This document shows positions 33,762 through 42,048 of a stretch of DNA of 49,571 nucleotides, piece by piece. Source of the stretch: Rhodobacteraceae bacterium WD3A24 (GTDB lineage Bacteria; Pseudomonadota; Alphaproteobacteria; Rhodobacterales; Rhodobacteraceae); assembly GCA_002967695.1 (NCBI GenBank), contig PUHN01000024.1, forward strand, positions 1 to 49,571, in the 5' to 3' direction. Under the pieces are notes generated by a model, which had not been told where the DNA came from, ran no database searches, and saw only the letters and a program-made list of their open reading frames with translations. The translations under genes were made by a program, and so were the position numbers. The first letter of the stretch is position 1. Every line of letters begins with the position of its first letter.

Positions 33762-33918
33762 CACCGCGCCCGGCGTCTGTCCGCCGGTCGTCGAGTACAG
33801 CGCGGAAGAGCAGGCGCGCGCCGCTGAAGAGGTGGCGGCGCTACCGGAGGGCGCGGTGATCGTGGGATGGCTGGCCGACTACGCGGTGATGCGGGAGCAG
33901 GCGCGGGTGTGCTTGTGA
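33670..33918 (+). CDS. Rz1-like outer-membrane lipoprotein spanin (o-spanin)
   Basis: 82 residues in the +1 frame relative to the i-spanin gene, overlapping it by 92 bp. The N-terminus has basic residues, a hydrophobic stretch and a lipobox (TIFLTAC, Cys about 25). The mature part contains PPVVEYSAEEQARAAEEVAA and YAVMREQARVC, a string I associate with short ORFs beside lysis genes of alphaproteobacterial prophages. Overlapping i-/o-spanin reading frames are diagnostic of Rz/Rz1 pairs. The next gene (arsR/arsC) starts 61 bp on and is unrelated. Confidence 0.65.
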   Translation: MPFTARCWRRPHAALAAVTIFLTACAGASSDTAPGVCPPVVEYSAEEQARAAEEVAALPEGAVIVGWLADYAVMREQARVCL

Positions 33919-33945
33919 ACTTCTTGTAACGGCGAGAGATGGAGC

Positions 33946-33978
33946 TTGCGCTGATCTTCAGTTTCGATATTCACGAAA
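33946..33978 (+). promoter_or_regulatory. Candidate promoter and operator of the arsR/arsC operon
   Basis: TTGCGC (33946-33951), 16-bp spacer, TATTCA (33968-33973). Overlapping the -10 is an inverted repeat TTTCG (33962-33966) / CGAAA (33974-33978), a plausible ArsR operator. The start codon at 33980 is 6 nt after the -10, so the transcript may be leaderless. Confidence 0.45.
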
Positions 33979-33979
33979 T

Positions 33980-34825
33980 ATGGAAAAAGAAATTTCCACT
34001 CGCCTCTCGACCCTCGGTCACCCGCAGCGGCTGGAGATTTTCCGGCTGTTGATGCGGCGATACCCTGATCATGTGCCGGCGGGCGAAATCGCCGAAGCGC
34101 TTGGTCTCAAGGCTTCCACCCTCTCGGCCTACCTGTCCGCCCTGATGCAGGCCGGACTGGTCACGCAAGAGCGGGTCGGCACGTCGCTTCGCTATGCGAT
34201 CGCCATGACGGAGGTGCAAGGCACCTTCGACTATCTGCTGCGCGACTGCTGTCGCGGCCGCCCCGAGCTCTGCGCGCCCGTCTCCGTGACCTCCCCGGCG
34301 GAAATCGTGCCGGCCTCCGGGGGCAAGTCTCGGGTTCTCTTCATCTGCACCGGCAACTCCGCCCGCTCGATCTTCGCCGAGGCGATCCTGCGCAAGGAGG
34401 CCGGCGACCGGTTCGAGGCGCATTCCGCCGGCACCAAGCCCCATTCCGAGCTGAACCCCTTCGCGCTCGAGGTGCTCGAGCGGAACGGGCACGATATCTC
34501 GGCCCTGCGGTCCAAGACCATCGCCGAATTCCAGGGCGAGGGGGCGCCGGAGTTCGATTTCGTCTTCACGGTCTGTGACAAGGCGGCGAACGAGGACTGC
34601 CCGGCCTGGGCCGGCCAGCCCGTCAGCGCGCATTGGGGCGTCCCCGACCCGGTGAAGGTGGCGGGGACCGATGCCGAGAAGAGCCTCGCCTTCCGTCAGG
34701 CCTATGGCGCGCTGCAAGACCGTATCAGGGCCTTCACGGCGCTTCCCTTCGCGTCGCTCGATCGTATCTCGCTTCAGGCGGCCGTGGACGACATCGGCCG
34801 CGCAGACTCAGGAGCCCCTGCATGA
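33980..34825 (+). CDS. ArsR-type repressor fused to LMW-phosphatase-type arsenate reductase
   Basis: 281 residues. Residues 1-100 are an ArsR winged helix ([39 protein letters not shown]) ending with a Cys cluster [10 protein letters not shown] (Cys 90, 91, 98) suited to As(III) binding. Residues 117-260 are a low-molecular-weight tyrosine-phosphatase fold with the CX5R loop CTGNSARS (Cys 123, Arg 129), as in thioredoxin-coupled ArsC, with further Cys in [10 protein letters not shown]. The fusion couples sensing and As(V) reduction in one chain. First gene of a tightly packed operon (4-bp overlaps) with GAPDH, arsJ, acr3 and arsH, which it should repress until arsenic is present. Confidence 0.93.
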   Translation: MEKEISTRLSTLGHPQRLEIFRLLMRRYPDHVPAGEIAEALGLKASTLSAYLSALMQAGLVTQERVGTSLRYAIAMTEVQGTFDYLLRDCCRGRPELCAPVSVTSPAEIVPASGGKSRVLFICTGNSARSIFAEAILRKEAGDRFEAHSAGTKPHSELNPFALEVLERNGHDISALRSKTIAEFQGEGAPEFDFVFTVCDKAANEDCPAWAGQPVSAHWGVPDPVKVAGTDAEKSLAFRQAYGALQDRIRAFTALPFASLDRISLQAAVDDIGRADSGAPA

Positions 34826-35820
34826 CCGTCTATGCCCTCAACGGCCTCGGCCGGATCGGAAAACTCGCCCTCAAGCCGCTGCTGGAGCGCGGCGCGGAGA
34901 TCGCCTGGATCAACGACGCGGTCGGGGATCCGGCCATGCACGCGCATCTGCTGGAGTTCGACACGGTGCACGGGCGCTGGGACGCCGCCTTCGGCCATGA
35001 CGCGGAGAGCCTGACGATCAATGGCGTGCGGCTGCCCTTTATCGGCGCGAAGGACCCGGCCGCACTGCCGCTCGACGGCGTGGATGTGGTCATCGACTGC
35101 ACCGGCGCGTTCAAGTCGCAGGCGAAGCTCGCCCCCTACTTCGACGCGGGCGTTAGGAAGGTGGTCGTCAGCGCGCCGGCAAAGGACGGACCGACCGCGA
35201 ATATCGTCTACGGCGTCAACCACGGCACTTATGATCCGGCGGCGCACCGGATCGTCACGGCGGCCTCCTGCACCACAAACTGCCTGGCGCCGGTGGTGAA
35301 GGTCATCCATGAGGCCATCGGCATCCGCCACGGCGCGATCACCACGATCCACGACGTGACAAACACCCAGACCATCGTGGACCGGCCCGCGAAGGATCTG
35401 CGCCGGGCACGGTCGGCGCTCAACTCGCTGATCCCGACCACGACCGGCAGCGCCAGCGCGATCTCGCTGATCTACCCGGAACTGGCGGGCCGGCTGAACG
35501 GCCACGCGGTGCGGGTGCCGCTCCTGAACGCGTCGATCACGGACTGTGTCTTCGAGGTCGAGCAGGAAACCACGTCAGAGGAGGTCAATGCCCTGTTCAA
35601 GGCGGCGGCCGAGGGCCCGCTCAACGGCATCCTCGGCTACGAGGAACGCCCCCTCGTCTCGGCTGACTACACGAACGACACCCGGTCGAGCATCGTCGAC
35701 GCGCCCTCGACCATGGTGGTGAACGGGACGCAGGTGAAGATCTATGCTTGGTACGACAACGAGATGGGCTACGCGCACCGTCTCGTGGACGTGGCCCTGA
35801 TGGTGGGGGGCGCGCTGTGA
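34822..35820 (+). CDS. Arsenic-operon glyceraldehyde-3-phosphate dehydrogenase (ArsJ partner)
   Basis: 332 residues from the ATG at 34822 (overlap with the fusion gene). NAD-binding [17 protein letters not shown], catalytic [10 protein letters not shown] (Cys about 150), and C-terminal [19 protein letters not shown]. With arsenate in place of phosphate the enzyme makes 1-arseno-3-phosphoglycerate, which ArsJ exports; the unstable product then releases As(V) outside. This role is inferred from adjacency to arsJ; a housekeeping gap would not normally sit in an ars operon. Confidence 0.94.
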   Translation: MTVYALNGLGRIGKLALKPLLERGAEIAWINDAVGDPAMHAHLLEFDTVHGRWDAAFGHDAESLTINGVRLPFIGAKDPAALPLDGVDVVIDCTGAFKSQAKLAPYFDAGVRKVVVSAPAKDGPTANIVYGVNHGTYDPAAHRIVTAASCTTNCLAPVVKVIHEAIGIRHGAITTIHDVTNTQTIVDRPAKDLRRARSALNSLIPTTTGSASAISLIYPELAGRLNGHAVRVPLLNASITDCVFEVEQETTSEEVNALFKAAAEGPLNGILGYEERPLVSADYTNDTRSSIVDAPSTMVVNGTQVKIYAWYDNEMGYAHRLVDVALMVGGAL

Positions 35821-37094
35821 CCGACCACCACGCGCGCCCGGAGGGCCTGTCCGCCTACATCGCCGTCACCGCTGCCTACTGGGCCTTCATGCTAACCGAC
35901 GGCGCGCTGCGGATGCTGGTGCTGCTGCACTTCCACACGCTGGGCTTCACGCCGGTACAACTCGCGTACCTGTTCGTTCTCTACGAGATCGCGGGGATGG
36001 TCACCAACCTAAGCGCGGGGTGGATCGCGGCGCGCTTCGGACTCACCTCGACGCTTTACGCGGGGCTGGGCTTGCAGGTTCTGGCGCTGATGGCGCTGGC
36101 GCAACTCGATCCTCGCTGGGCGATCGGGCTCTCGGTGTCATATGTGATGGTCGTGCAGGGCGCCTCCGGTGTGGCCAAGGACCTTGCCAAGATGTCGTCG
36201 AAGTCCGCCGTCAAGCTGCTTGCGCCGGAGGAGGGTGGCGGGCTCTTCCGCTGGGTTGCGCTCCTGACCGGGTCGAAAAATGCGGTAAAGGGGCTCGGCT
36301 TTCTGCTGGGCGCCGGGTTGCTCGCCACGCTCGGCTTTCTCTGGGCGGTGCTGGGGATGGCCGCGGTGCTGGCGGTCATCTTCGTGGTTGTCCTGAGCAC
36401 CATGCCGCCCGGTCTTCCGAAGGGGCGCAAGGGGGCGACGTTCGCGGAGGTCTTCTCGAAGTCCGCCAACGTCAACTGGCTCAGCGCGGCGCGTGTGTTC
36501 CTCTTCGGCGCGCGCGACGTCTGGTTCGTGGTGGGTATCCCGATCTACTTCTATTCTGTCCTCTCGGACGGCAGCGATGAGGGCAACCGCGCCGCCTTCT
36601 TCATGGTCGGCACCTTCATGGCGCTGTGGATCATCCTTTATGGCGGGGTGCAGGCGGCAGCACCGCGGCTGCTGCGCGCCGACCGCCGCCCGGAGGCCGA
36701 GCTGATCGGCACGGCGCGCGGCTGGGCATGGGCGCTCGCGGTCGTGCCCGCATTGCTGACCGTCGCCGCGCTGATGTCGTCCGGGCCGCAGCCCTGGCTG
36801 ACCGTCACGCTTGTCGCGGGGCTGCTGGCCTTCGGAGCGGTCTTCGCGGTGAACTCCTCGCTGCATTCCTACCTGATCCTCGCCTTCACGAGGGCCGAAC
36901 GGGTGACGATGGATGTGGGTTTCTACTACATGGCGAATGCGGGCGGGCGCCTGCTCGGCACCGTCCTGTCGGGCGCGACCTACCAGCTCGGCGGGCTCGC
37001 GCTGATGCTGGGCGTGGCGGCGGCGATGGTCGCCCTCTCGGCCTTCGCTGCGGGGCAACTCCACCCGGAACAGCCCCAGGAGGGCAGGATATGA
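35817..37094 (+). CDS. arsJ: ArsJ organoarsenical (1-arseno-3-phosphoglycerate) efflux permease
   Basis: 425 residues from a GTG at 35817 that overlaps the GAPDH stop (GTGA). MFS-type protein with about 12 TM helices. Conserved ArsJ blocks include [69 protein letters not shown] and [17 protein letters not shown]. The upstream frame (35748) is a shadow of gap. Pairs with the GAPDH to give As(V) resistance without prior reduction. Confidence 0.94.
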   Translation: MTDHHARPEGLSAYIAVTAAYWAFMLTDGALRMLVLLHFHTLGFTPVQLAYLFVLYEIAGMVTNLSAGWIAARFGLTSTLYAGLGLQVLALMALAQLDPRWAIGLSVSYVMVVQGASGVAKDLAKMSSKSAVKLLAPEEGGGLFRWVALLTGSKNAVKGLGFLLGAGLLATLGFLWAVLGMAAVLAVIFVVVLSTMPPGLPKGRKGATFAEVFSKSANVNWLSAARVFLFGARDVWFVVGIPIYFYSVLSDGSDEGNRAAFFMVGTFMALWIILYGGVQAAAPRLLRADRRPEAELIGTARGWAWALAVVPALLTVAALMSSGPQPWLTVTLVAGLLAFGAVFAVNSSLHSYLILAFTRAERVTMDVGFYYMANAGGRLLGTVLSGATYQLGGLALMLGVAAAMVALSAFAAGQLHPEQPQEGRI

Positions 37095-38098
37095 GCATTT
37101 TTGAGCGATACCTGTCCCTCTGGATCGCGCTCGCCATGCTGGCGGGCATCGCCATCGGCAGCGTCGCACCGGCGCTGGTCGCGGCGGTCGCGGCGGCGGA
37201 AGTTGCCAGCGTCAACCTTGTCGTGGCCGTCCTGATCTGGGCGATGGTCTACCCGATGATGGTGGGCGTCGATCCCGGCAGTCTACGCGACGTGGTCAAG
37301 CAGCCCAGGGGGCTCGCCATCACGCTCGCCGTGAACTGGCTGATCAAGCCCTTCACCATGGCGGCCCTTGCCGTGCTGTTCTTCGAGGGTCTCTTCGCCG
37401 ACCTGATCGCGCCCGCGGATGCGCAGCAATACATCGCCGGGCTGATCCTGCTGGGCGCGGCGCCCTGCACGGCGATGGTCTTTGTCTGGTCGCAACTGAC
37501 GCGCGGGGATGAAAGCTACACGCTGTTGCAGGTCTCGGTGAACGACGTGGTGATGGTCTTTGCCTTCGCGCCGATCGTGGCCTTCCTGCTGGGTGTCACC
37601 GACATTGCCGTGCCGTGGCAGACGCTGGTGCTGTCGGTCGTCCTGTTCGTCGCCCTGCCTCTGGCCGCGGGCGTCTGGACACGCAGGCGGCTTGGCAGCG
37701 CGGCGCGCATCGATGCGTTCCGCGACCGGGTCAAGCCCTGGTCCGTGGTCGGGCTGATCGCGACGGTGGTGATCCTGTTCGGGCTGCAGGGGCAGGTCAT
37801 CCTCGACCGGCCGCAGGTCATCGCGCTGATCGCCGTGCCGATCCTGCTGCAATCCTACGGGATCTTCGCGCTGGCCTATGCCGCCGCCTGGGCGTTGCGC
37901 GTGCCGCACCGGATCGCGGCGCCCTGCGCGCTGATCGGCACGTCGAACTTCTTCGAACTCGCCGTCGCCGTCGCGATTAGCCTGTTCGGCCTGAACTCGG
38001 GCGCGGCGCTCGCCACGGTTGTGGGCGTGCTGGTCGAGGTTCCGGTGATGCTGTCGCTCGTGGCCCTGGCCAACCGCACGCGGGCGCGCTTCGCATGA
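37091..38098 (+). CDS. acr3: Arsenite efflux transporter Acr3
   Basis: 335 residues from the ATG at 37091 (4-bp overlap with arsJ). Ten-TM bile/arsenite/riboflavin transporter fold with the Acr3 motifs [19 protein letters not shown] and [15 protein letters not shown], in which the Cys (about 126) is the conserved As(III) ligand; EVPVMLSLV is near the C-terminus. Extrudes As(III) made by the ArsC domain. Fits the Acr3 rather than ArsB family. Overlaps arsH by 4 bp. Confidence 0.95.
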   Translation: MSIFERYLSLWIALAMLAGIAIGSVAPALVAAVAAAEVASVNLVVAVLIWAMVYPMMVGVDPGSLRDVVKQPRGLAITLAVNWLIKPFTMAALAVLFFEGLFADLIAPADAQQYIAGLILLGAAPCTAMVFVWSQLTRGDESYTLLQVSVNDVVMVFAFAPIVAFLLGVTDIAVPWQTLVLSVVLFVALPLAAGVWTRRRLGSAARIDAFRDRVKPWSVVGLIATVVILFGLQGQVILDRPQVIALIAVPILLQSYGIFALAYAAAWALRVPHRIAAPCALIGTSNFFELAVAVAISLFGLNSGAALATVVGVLVEVPVMLSLVALANRTRARFA

Positions 38099-38808
38099 TC
38101 CCCGATCTGCCCAACATCGACCCGGCGTATCTGAACCCGATCGATCCGGGGCTTTACGCCGCCCCGGACGATCCGGGCCATCCGCCGCGCATCCTGATCC
38201 TGCACGGCTCGCTCCGGGCGCGGTCGTATTCGCGGGCCGTGGGCGACGAGGCCGAACGCCTGCTGCGCTGGTTCGGGGCCGAGGTGCGGCGCTTCGACCC
38301 GAGTGGCCTGCCGCTGCCGGACGAGACGGATGCGGCGCATCCGAAGGTGCAGGCGCTCCGCGACCTCGCCATCTGGTCCGAGGGCATGGTCTGGAGTTCG
38401 CCCGAGCGCCACGGCGCGATGTCAGCAATCATGAAGGCGCAGATCGACTGGATCCCGCTTTCCACCGGCGGCGTGCGACCCACACAGGGCAAGACGCTGG
38501 CGCTGGCGCAGGTCTGCGGCGGCTCGCAGAGCTTCAACGCCGTCAACCAGATGCGCATCCTCGGCCGCTGGATGCGCATGGTGACGATTCCGAACCAGTC
38601 CTCGGCGCCGCGCGCCTGGGACGAGTTCGACGACGATCTTCGCATGCGGTCCTCGCCGCTCTACCGCAGGGTCGTCGATGTCTGCGAGGAGCTGATGAAG
38701 TTCACCTGGATGACCCGCGCGCGTTCGGCGGCGCTGACGGATCGGTACTCGGAGCGCATCGAGAGCGTGGAGCAGGCCTCACGGCGCGTGAACCAGTCGA
38801 GGCTTTGA
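38095..38808 (+). CDS. arsH: ArsH, NADPH:FMN oxidoreductase
   Basis: 237 residues. Flavodoxin-like fold with [22 protein letters not shown] (FMN phosphate loop), [20 protein letters not shown] and [23 protein letters not shown]. ArsH oxidises trivalent methylarsenite (and roxarsone(III)-type compounds) to the less toxic pentavalent form. No arsM is in the window, so the methylarsenical would come from elsewhere or from neighbours. Last gene of the five-gene operon. Confidence 0.95.
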   Translation: MIPDLPNIDPAYLNPIDPGLYAAPDDPGHPPRILILHGSLRARSYSRAVGDEAERLLRWFGAEVRRFDPSGLPLPDETDAAHPKVQALRDLAIWSEGMVWSSPERHGAMSAIMKAQIDWIPLSTGGVRPTQGKTLALAQVCGGSQSFNAVNQMRILGRWMRMVTIPNQSSAPRAWDEFDDDLRMRSSPLYRRVVDVCEELMKFTWMTRARSAALTDRYSERIESVEQASRRVNQSRL

Positions 38809-38818
38809 AAACGAATCC

Positions 38819-38846
38819 TTTACAGAACTAGGAGTATGGTTATTTT
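38819..38846 (+). promoter_or_regulatory. Candidate promoter of the second arsR
   Basis: TTTACA (38819-38824), 16-bp spacer, TATTTT (38841-38846). The ATG at 38853 is 6 nt after the -10, the same geometry as at 33946-33980, again suggesting a leaderless transcript. AGGAG at 38830-38834 is 18 nt from the ATG, too far to serve as its ribosome-binding site. Confidence 0.4.
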
Positions 38847-38852
38847 GGCGCC

Positions 38853-39170
38853 ATGAGCATGACCAGCCCCAACGCCCGCGCGCTTGCCGCCCTTGGCCAC
38901 GACGCCCGCCTGTCGATATTCCGCCTGCTGGTGAAGGCGGGCGATGACGGGCTCCGCGTCGGCGATATCGGCGCGCATCTCGGGCTCGCGCCCTCGACGC
39001 TTGCGCATCACCTGTCGACGCTGGTCGATGCGGGGCTTGTCATCCAGGAAAAGCACGGGCGCGAGGTCGTCAACAAGGCCGATTACCCGGCCATGCGACG
39101 GGTGCTGAGATTCCTGACGTCGGAATGCTGCGCCGGCGTGGAGATCGAACCCCGGGAGGACGTGGCATGA
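38853..39170 (+). CDS. ArsR-family metalloregulator
   Basis: 105 residues. Winged helix with LAALGHDARLSIFRLLVKAG and LGLAPSTLAHHLSTLVDAGLV, then a C-terminal SECCAGVE motif with vicinal Cys, as in As(III)-sensing ArsR proteins whose ligands are near the C-terminus. It precedes the arsP-like permease by 55 bp and is probably its repressor, binding the palindrome at 39204-39223. A separate regulator from the ArsR domain at 33980. Confidence 0.9.
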   Translation: MSMTSPNARALAALGHDARLSIFRLLVKAGDDGLRVGDIGAHLGLAPSTLAHHLSTLVDAGLVIQEKHGREVVNKADYPAMRRVLRFLTSECCAGVEIEPREDVA

Positions 39171-39203
39171 CGCGACGCCGCCCTCTTTTTCGGCCTGATA
39201 CAA

Positions 39204-39223
39204 CCAAAATTCCGGAGTTTTGG
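39204..39223 (+). promoter_or_regulatory. Palindrome covering the arsP ribosome-binding site
   Basis: CCAAAA-T-TCCGGA-G-TTTTGG, a 20-bp palindrome with one mismatched pair, ending 2 nt before the ATG at 39226. It includes the GGAG ribosome-binding site. It may be an ArsR operator, or act in RNA by sequestering the site. Confidence 0.55.
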
Positions 39224-39225
39224 AT

Positions 39226-40275
39226 ATGACAGATGCGAATCTTGCCGCTGCCCGCCCCGCGGCGGGTCTGCGGGTGATATGGCGCGATCACGGGGTCTGG
39301 CTGACCTCGGGGCTGATCCTGGCCGCGGTGGCGATGCTCGACGCCGGACAGGCGGGTGACAGCCTGGTGTTCACCGCGCAATCCCTGCTGCACACCGCAC
39401 CCTTCCTCATCCTGTCGATACTCGTCGCCGCATGGGCGGGGGCGACCGGGGCCGACAACCTGATCGCGCGGGCATTCACCGGCGCGCCCGCGATGATGAT
39501 CGGGCTGGCGGCGCTGGCGGGCGGGCTGTCGCCCTTCTGTTCCTGCGGGGTGATCCCGCTGATCGCGGCGCTTTTGGCGATGGGCGTGCCGCTATCGGCG
39601 GTCATGGCGTTCTGGCTGGCCTCCCCGGTGATGGACCCGTCGATGTTCGTGCTCACGACCGGCGTTCTCGGCGTCGAGTTCGCGGTTGCCAAGACGCTGG
39701 CGGCGGTGGGCCTTGGTCTTTTCGGCGGCTGGACGGTGCATCTGCTGGGGCGTGCGGGCGGGCTATCCGACCCGCTGCGCGCGGGGATCGGCAACGGCGG
39801 CTGCGGCGGCGGCAAGGTGCGCGACCCCGGCCCGGTGGTCTGGCGGTTCTGGGAAAGCCCCGAGCGGCGCGCGAAATTCGGGCGCGAGGCACTCGGCGTG
39901 ACGCAGTTCCTTGCCAAAAGGCTGACGCTGGCCTTCCTTCTGGAAAGCCTGATGCTCGCCTTCATCCCGGCCGAGACCGTGACCTCCCTTCTTGGCGGCA
40001 CGGGGCTGGCCCCGATCGCGCTGGGCACGCTCGTCGGGGTGCCGGCCTACCTCAACGGCTATGCCGCGCTGCCGCTGGTGGGCGGGCTTGTCGAGCAGGG
40101 CATGGCGCAGGGCGCGGGGCTAGCCTTTCTCGTGGCCGGCGGCGTGACCTCGCTGCCCGCCGCCATCGCCGTCTGGGCGCTGGTCAAGCCGCGCGTGTTC
40201 CTGCTTTACCTCGCGCTTTCGCTGTCGGGCGCCTTCGCGGCGGGGCTTCTGTTTCAGCTGTGGCCCCTGGCATGA
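39226..40275 (+). CDS. ArsP-like permease (COG0701)
   Basis: 349 residues from the ATG at 39226, with GGAG 8 nt upstream; a TTG at 39220 is less likely. About 8 TM helices with the family motif LSPFCSCGVIPLIAALLAMG (Cys 105, 107) and a central Cys/Gly-rich loop (GNGGCGGGKV). The second half repeats the fold (GTLVGVPAYLNGYAALPLV). ArsP exports trivalent organoarsenicals such as methylarsenite; other COG0701 members have unknown substrates. Placed directly after an arsR, so an arsenic role is likely. Confidence 0.85.
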   Translation: MTDANLAAARPAAGLRVIWRDHGVWLTSGLILAAVAMLDAGQAGDSLVFTAQSLLHTAPFLILSILVAAWAGATGADNLIARAFTGAPAMMIGLAALAGGLSPFCSCGVIPLIAALLAMGVPLSAVMAFWLASPVMDPSMFVLTTGVLGVEFAVAKTLAAVGLGLFGGWTVHLLGRAGGLSDPLRAGIGNGGCGGGKVRDPGPVVWRFWESPERRAKFGREALGVTQFLAKRLTLAFLLESLMLAFIPAETVTSLLGGTGLAPIALGTLVGVPAYLNGYAALPLVGGLVEQGMAQGAGLAFLVAGGVTSLPAAIAVWALVKPRVFLLYLALSLSGAFAAGLLFQLWPLA

Positions 40276-40610
40276 GAACGCTGACGGTCCAGATCGACGA
40301 TCTGCCTGCAGGGGCCGTGCTTTTGGCGCCGGCGGGCATGACCACGCCGCATGACGCCATCGACGGCGTGTGCATGAGCGGCAGGCGGATGGAGTCGGTG
40401 CTACACGAGCCGGAGCTCGGGCTCGCGGCGCTGAAGCTGTCCGCGGCGGCGACACGCTCCGCCTGGACTACCGGATCACGCCCGCGCCGGCGGCGGCAAG
40501 CTACCCGTCCACCATGTTCATGCCGCGTCACAACCGCTTCACGCAGGCAGCCGCGGACCTGGCCGCGGCGAGCCGGGCCATCGCAAATGAGGCCGGCGGC
40601 GGCCACGCGG
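40272..40610 (+). pseudogene. Frameshifted remnant of a transglutaminase-like protein
   Basis: The frame from the ATG at 40272 gives MRTLTVQIDDLPAGAVLLAP up to about GLAALKLSAAA. Protein-like sequence then continues in another frame as GDTLRLDYRITPAPAAASYP, PSTMFMPRHNRFTQAAADLA and AIANEAGGG. The second part resembles the N-terminal region of bacterial transglutaminase-like proteins (a RFT.AA..L.A.A..IA pattern before the catalytic domain), and the catalytic Cys/His/Asp region is missing. So there is one frameshift and a 3' truncation. It ends where an ArsR tail begins. Confidence 0.5.
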
Positions 40611-40756
40611 GGGATCGCTGCGCTTGGGATCGTGACCGGTCGGCGCGATGCGCAATGGGTCCGGTACAAACGCAATCCCGATCTTGCCCCGAATATACTG
40701 CCATCGTCGACGCTGTTCTCGCGGCGCAGGTCAATCCCCAACCGGAGGTCGCATGA
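40611..40756 (+). pseudogene. 3' remnant of an ArsR-family regulator gene
   Basis: One frame reads ALGIVTGRRDAQWVRYKRNP, the next reads EYTAIVDAVLAAQ and ends at a TGA at 40754-40756. Joined they match the typical C-terminus of ArsR regulators (the wing then RRDAQW.RY..NPDL...IVDAVL). The two parts are out of frame by one missing base near 40693. The DNA-binding part is gone. The stop overlaps the ATG of the following permease (ATGA), so it once headed that operon. Confidence 0.55.
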
Positions 40757-41590
40757 CAACCGAAACCCACGAAACCGCGCCCCATGGTGCGTCGGACTGG
40801 CTCTGGTATGCCGGCGTGCCGCTTGCAGCCGTCGTCTGGTGGTTGCTCTACGGCCAGCTCGTCCCGTTTTCCGAATGGGTGACGTCGTTGCTGCCCATTG
40901 ATCGCGACAGCCACAGCGGCGAGGCCATCGCCTTTTTCGTCTACGACGTGCCCAAAGTTCTGCTGTTGCTTACGGCGATCGTATTCGTCACTGGTGTCCT
41001 GCGCAGCTGGTTCAGCCCCGAAAAGACCCGCGCCATCCTCGCTGGCAAGCGCGAGATCGCGGGCTATCCGCTGGCGGCACTGCTGGGCGTTTTCACGCCC
41101 TTTTGCTCATGCTCGTCGGTGCCACTTTTCATCGGGTTCGTGTCGGCGGGCATCCCGCTCGGCGTGACCTTCTCCTTTCTGATCGCCGGACCGATGGTCG
41201 GGCCGGTGGGACTCGGCCTGCTGTTCGGACTGGTCGGCTGGCAGATTGCCACGATCTACCTGATCTTCGGCTTCTCGATCGCCACGCTCGCCGGCTGGGC
41301 GATGAGCCGCATGGGGCTGGAGAAGTACCTGCAGGACTGGGTCCGAGAAATGAACGCCGGCGCGGTGGGTGAGGTGCCGGAAGAGCGTCTGACGATGGTC
41401 GATCTTCTGAAGATCGGGCTCGATCAGGTGCGCGAGATCGTCGGCAAGGTCTGGATCTGGGTCGTTATCGGCATCTCCATCGGCGCGCTGATCCACGGCT
41501 ACGTGCCCGAGGCGATGATGCTGCAAATCATGGGCGGCAAGGCCTGGTGGTCGATCCCGGCCGCAGTCGTCGCGGGGGTGCCCATGCTCC
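40753..41590 (+). pseudogene. Permease (COG0701), 3' end lost
   Basis: Start ATG at 40753. Intact N-terminal part: about 6 TM helices, FFVYDVPKVLLLLTAIVFVT, motif LLGVFTPFCSCSSVPLFIGF (Cys 118, 120), AGPMVGPVGLGLLFG. Homology stops after AAVVAGVPM near base 41588; the second FxG.P motif region and last helices are missing. The frame then runs on to 41988 through sequence that is moeA read antisense, which would add about 130 Arg/Pro/Gly-rich residues. It is probably non-functional. It belongs to the same family as the arsP-like gene but is only distantly similar. Confidence 0.75.
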
Positions 41591-41968
41591 TGCAAAACGA
41601 CCGCGTCGGCGCCCGCCGGTATTGGAGCGCCGGTACAGACCCGCACCACGGTGCCGGGGGTCAGGGACCGGGAGGTGGTGGCGCCGGCCGCGATACGCCC
41701 CGCGACCCTGAGCCTCCAGGGCCCCGGCCCGCCAAGGTCATCGGTGCAGAGCGCGTAGCCGTCCATCGCGGAGTTGTCGAACGGCGGCAGTGCGACGCGC
41801 CCCGGGGTCGGACCCGCCGCGATGCGGCCGAGGGCAGCGTTGAGCGCGCACCATTCCACGCCCTCCGGGGGGGCGCGCAGCCGCCAGAGCCCGGAGCTGC
41901 GCCGCGTCGAGTGTCATCGCCTCCGCCATGGCGCCGGCCATGCAGTCGGGGCGGGCTTGCTGGTCCAT
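41588..41968 (-). pseudogene. moeA: Molybdopterin molybdenumtransferase MoeA, 5' fragment with frameshift
   Basis: From the ATG at 41968 the first frame gives MDQQARPDCMAGAMAEAMTL up to AAARPP. A run of seven G (41867-41873 on the plus strand) shifts the frame; removing one base restores EGVEWCALNAALGRI, then LPPFDNSAMDGYAL, LRVAGRIAAGA and GAPIPAGADAVVLQEH, all typical MoeA domain I/III sequence. Homology ends at about 41588 where the permease fragment begins tail to tail. The molybdate-inserting domain is absent. moeA commonly follows aioBA because AioA needs molybdenum cofactor, so this is the decayed last gene of the aio locus. Confidence 0.8.
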
Positions 41969-41994
41969 CTTTACTCTTCCGGAAATGAAAAGGT

Positions 41995-42021
41995 CCCGCC
42001 CGGCGCAGGCCGCCGGGCGGG
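41995..42021 (-). terminator. Terminator of the aioBA operon
   Basis: A perfect 11-bp stem (CCCGCCCGGCG / CGCCGGGCGGG) with a 5-nt loop, followed on the minus strand by ACCTTTTCATTTCC. Lies between aioA (stop 42049) and the moeA fragment. Confidence 0.7.
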
Positions 42022-42048
42022 AGCGGGCTAGGCCCGGTCAGTCTCCGA

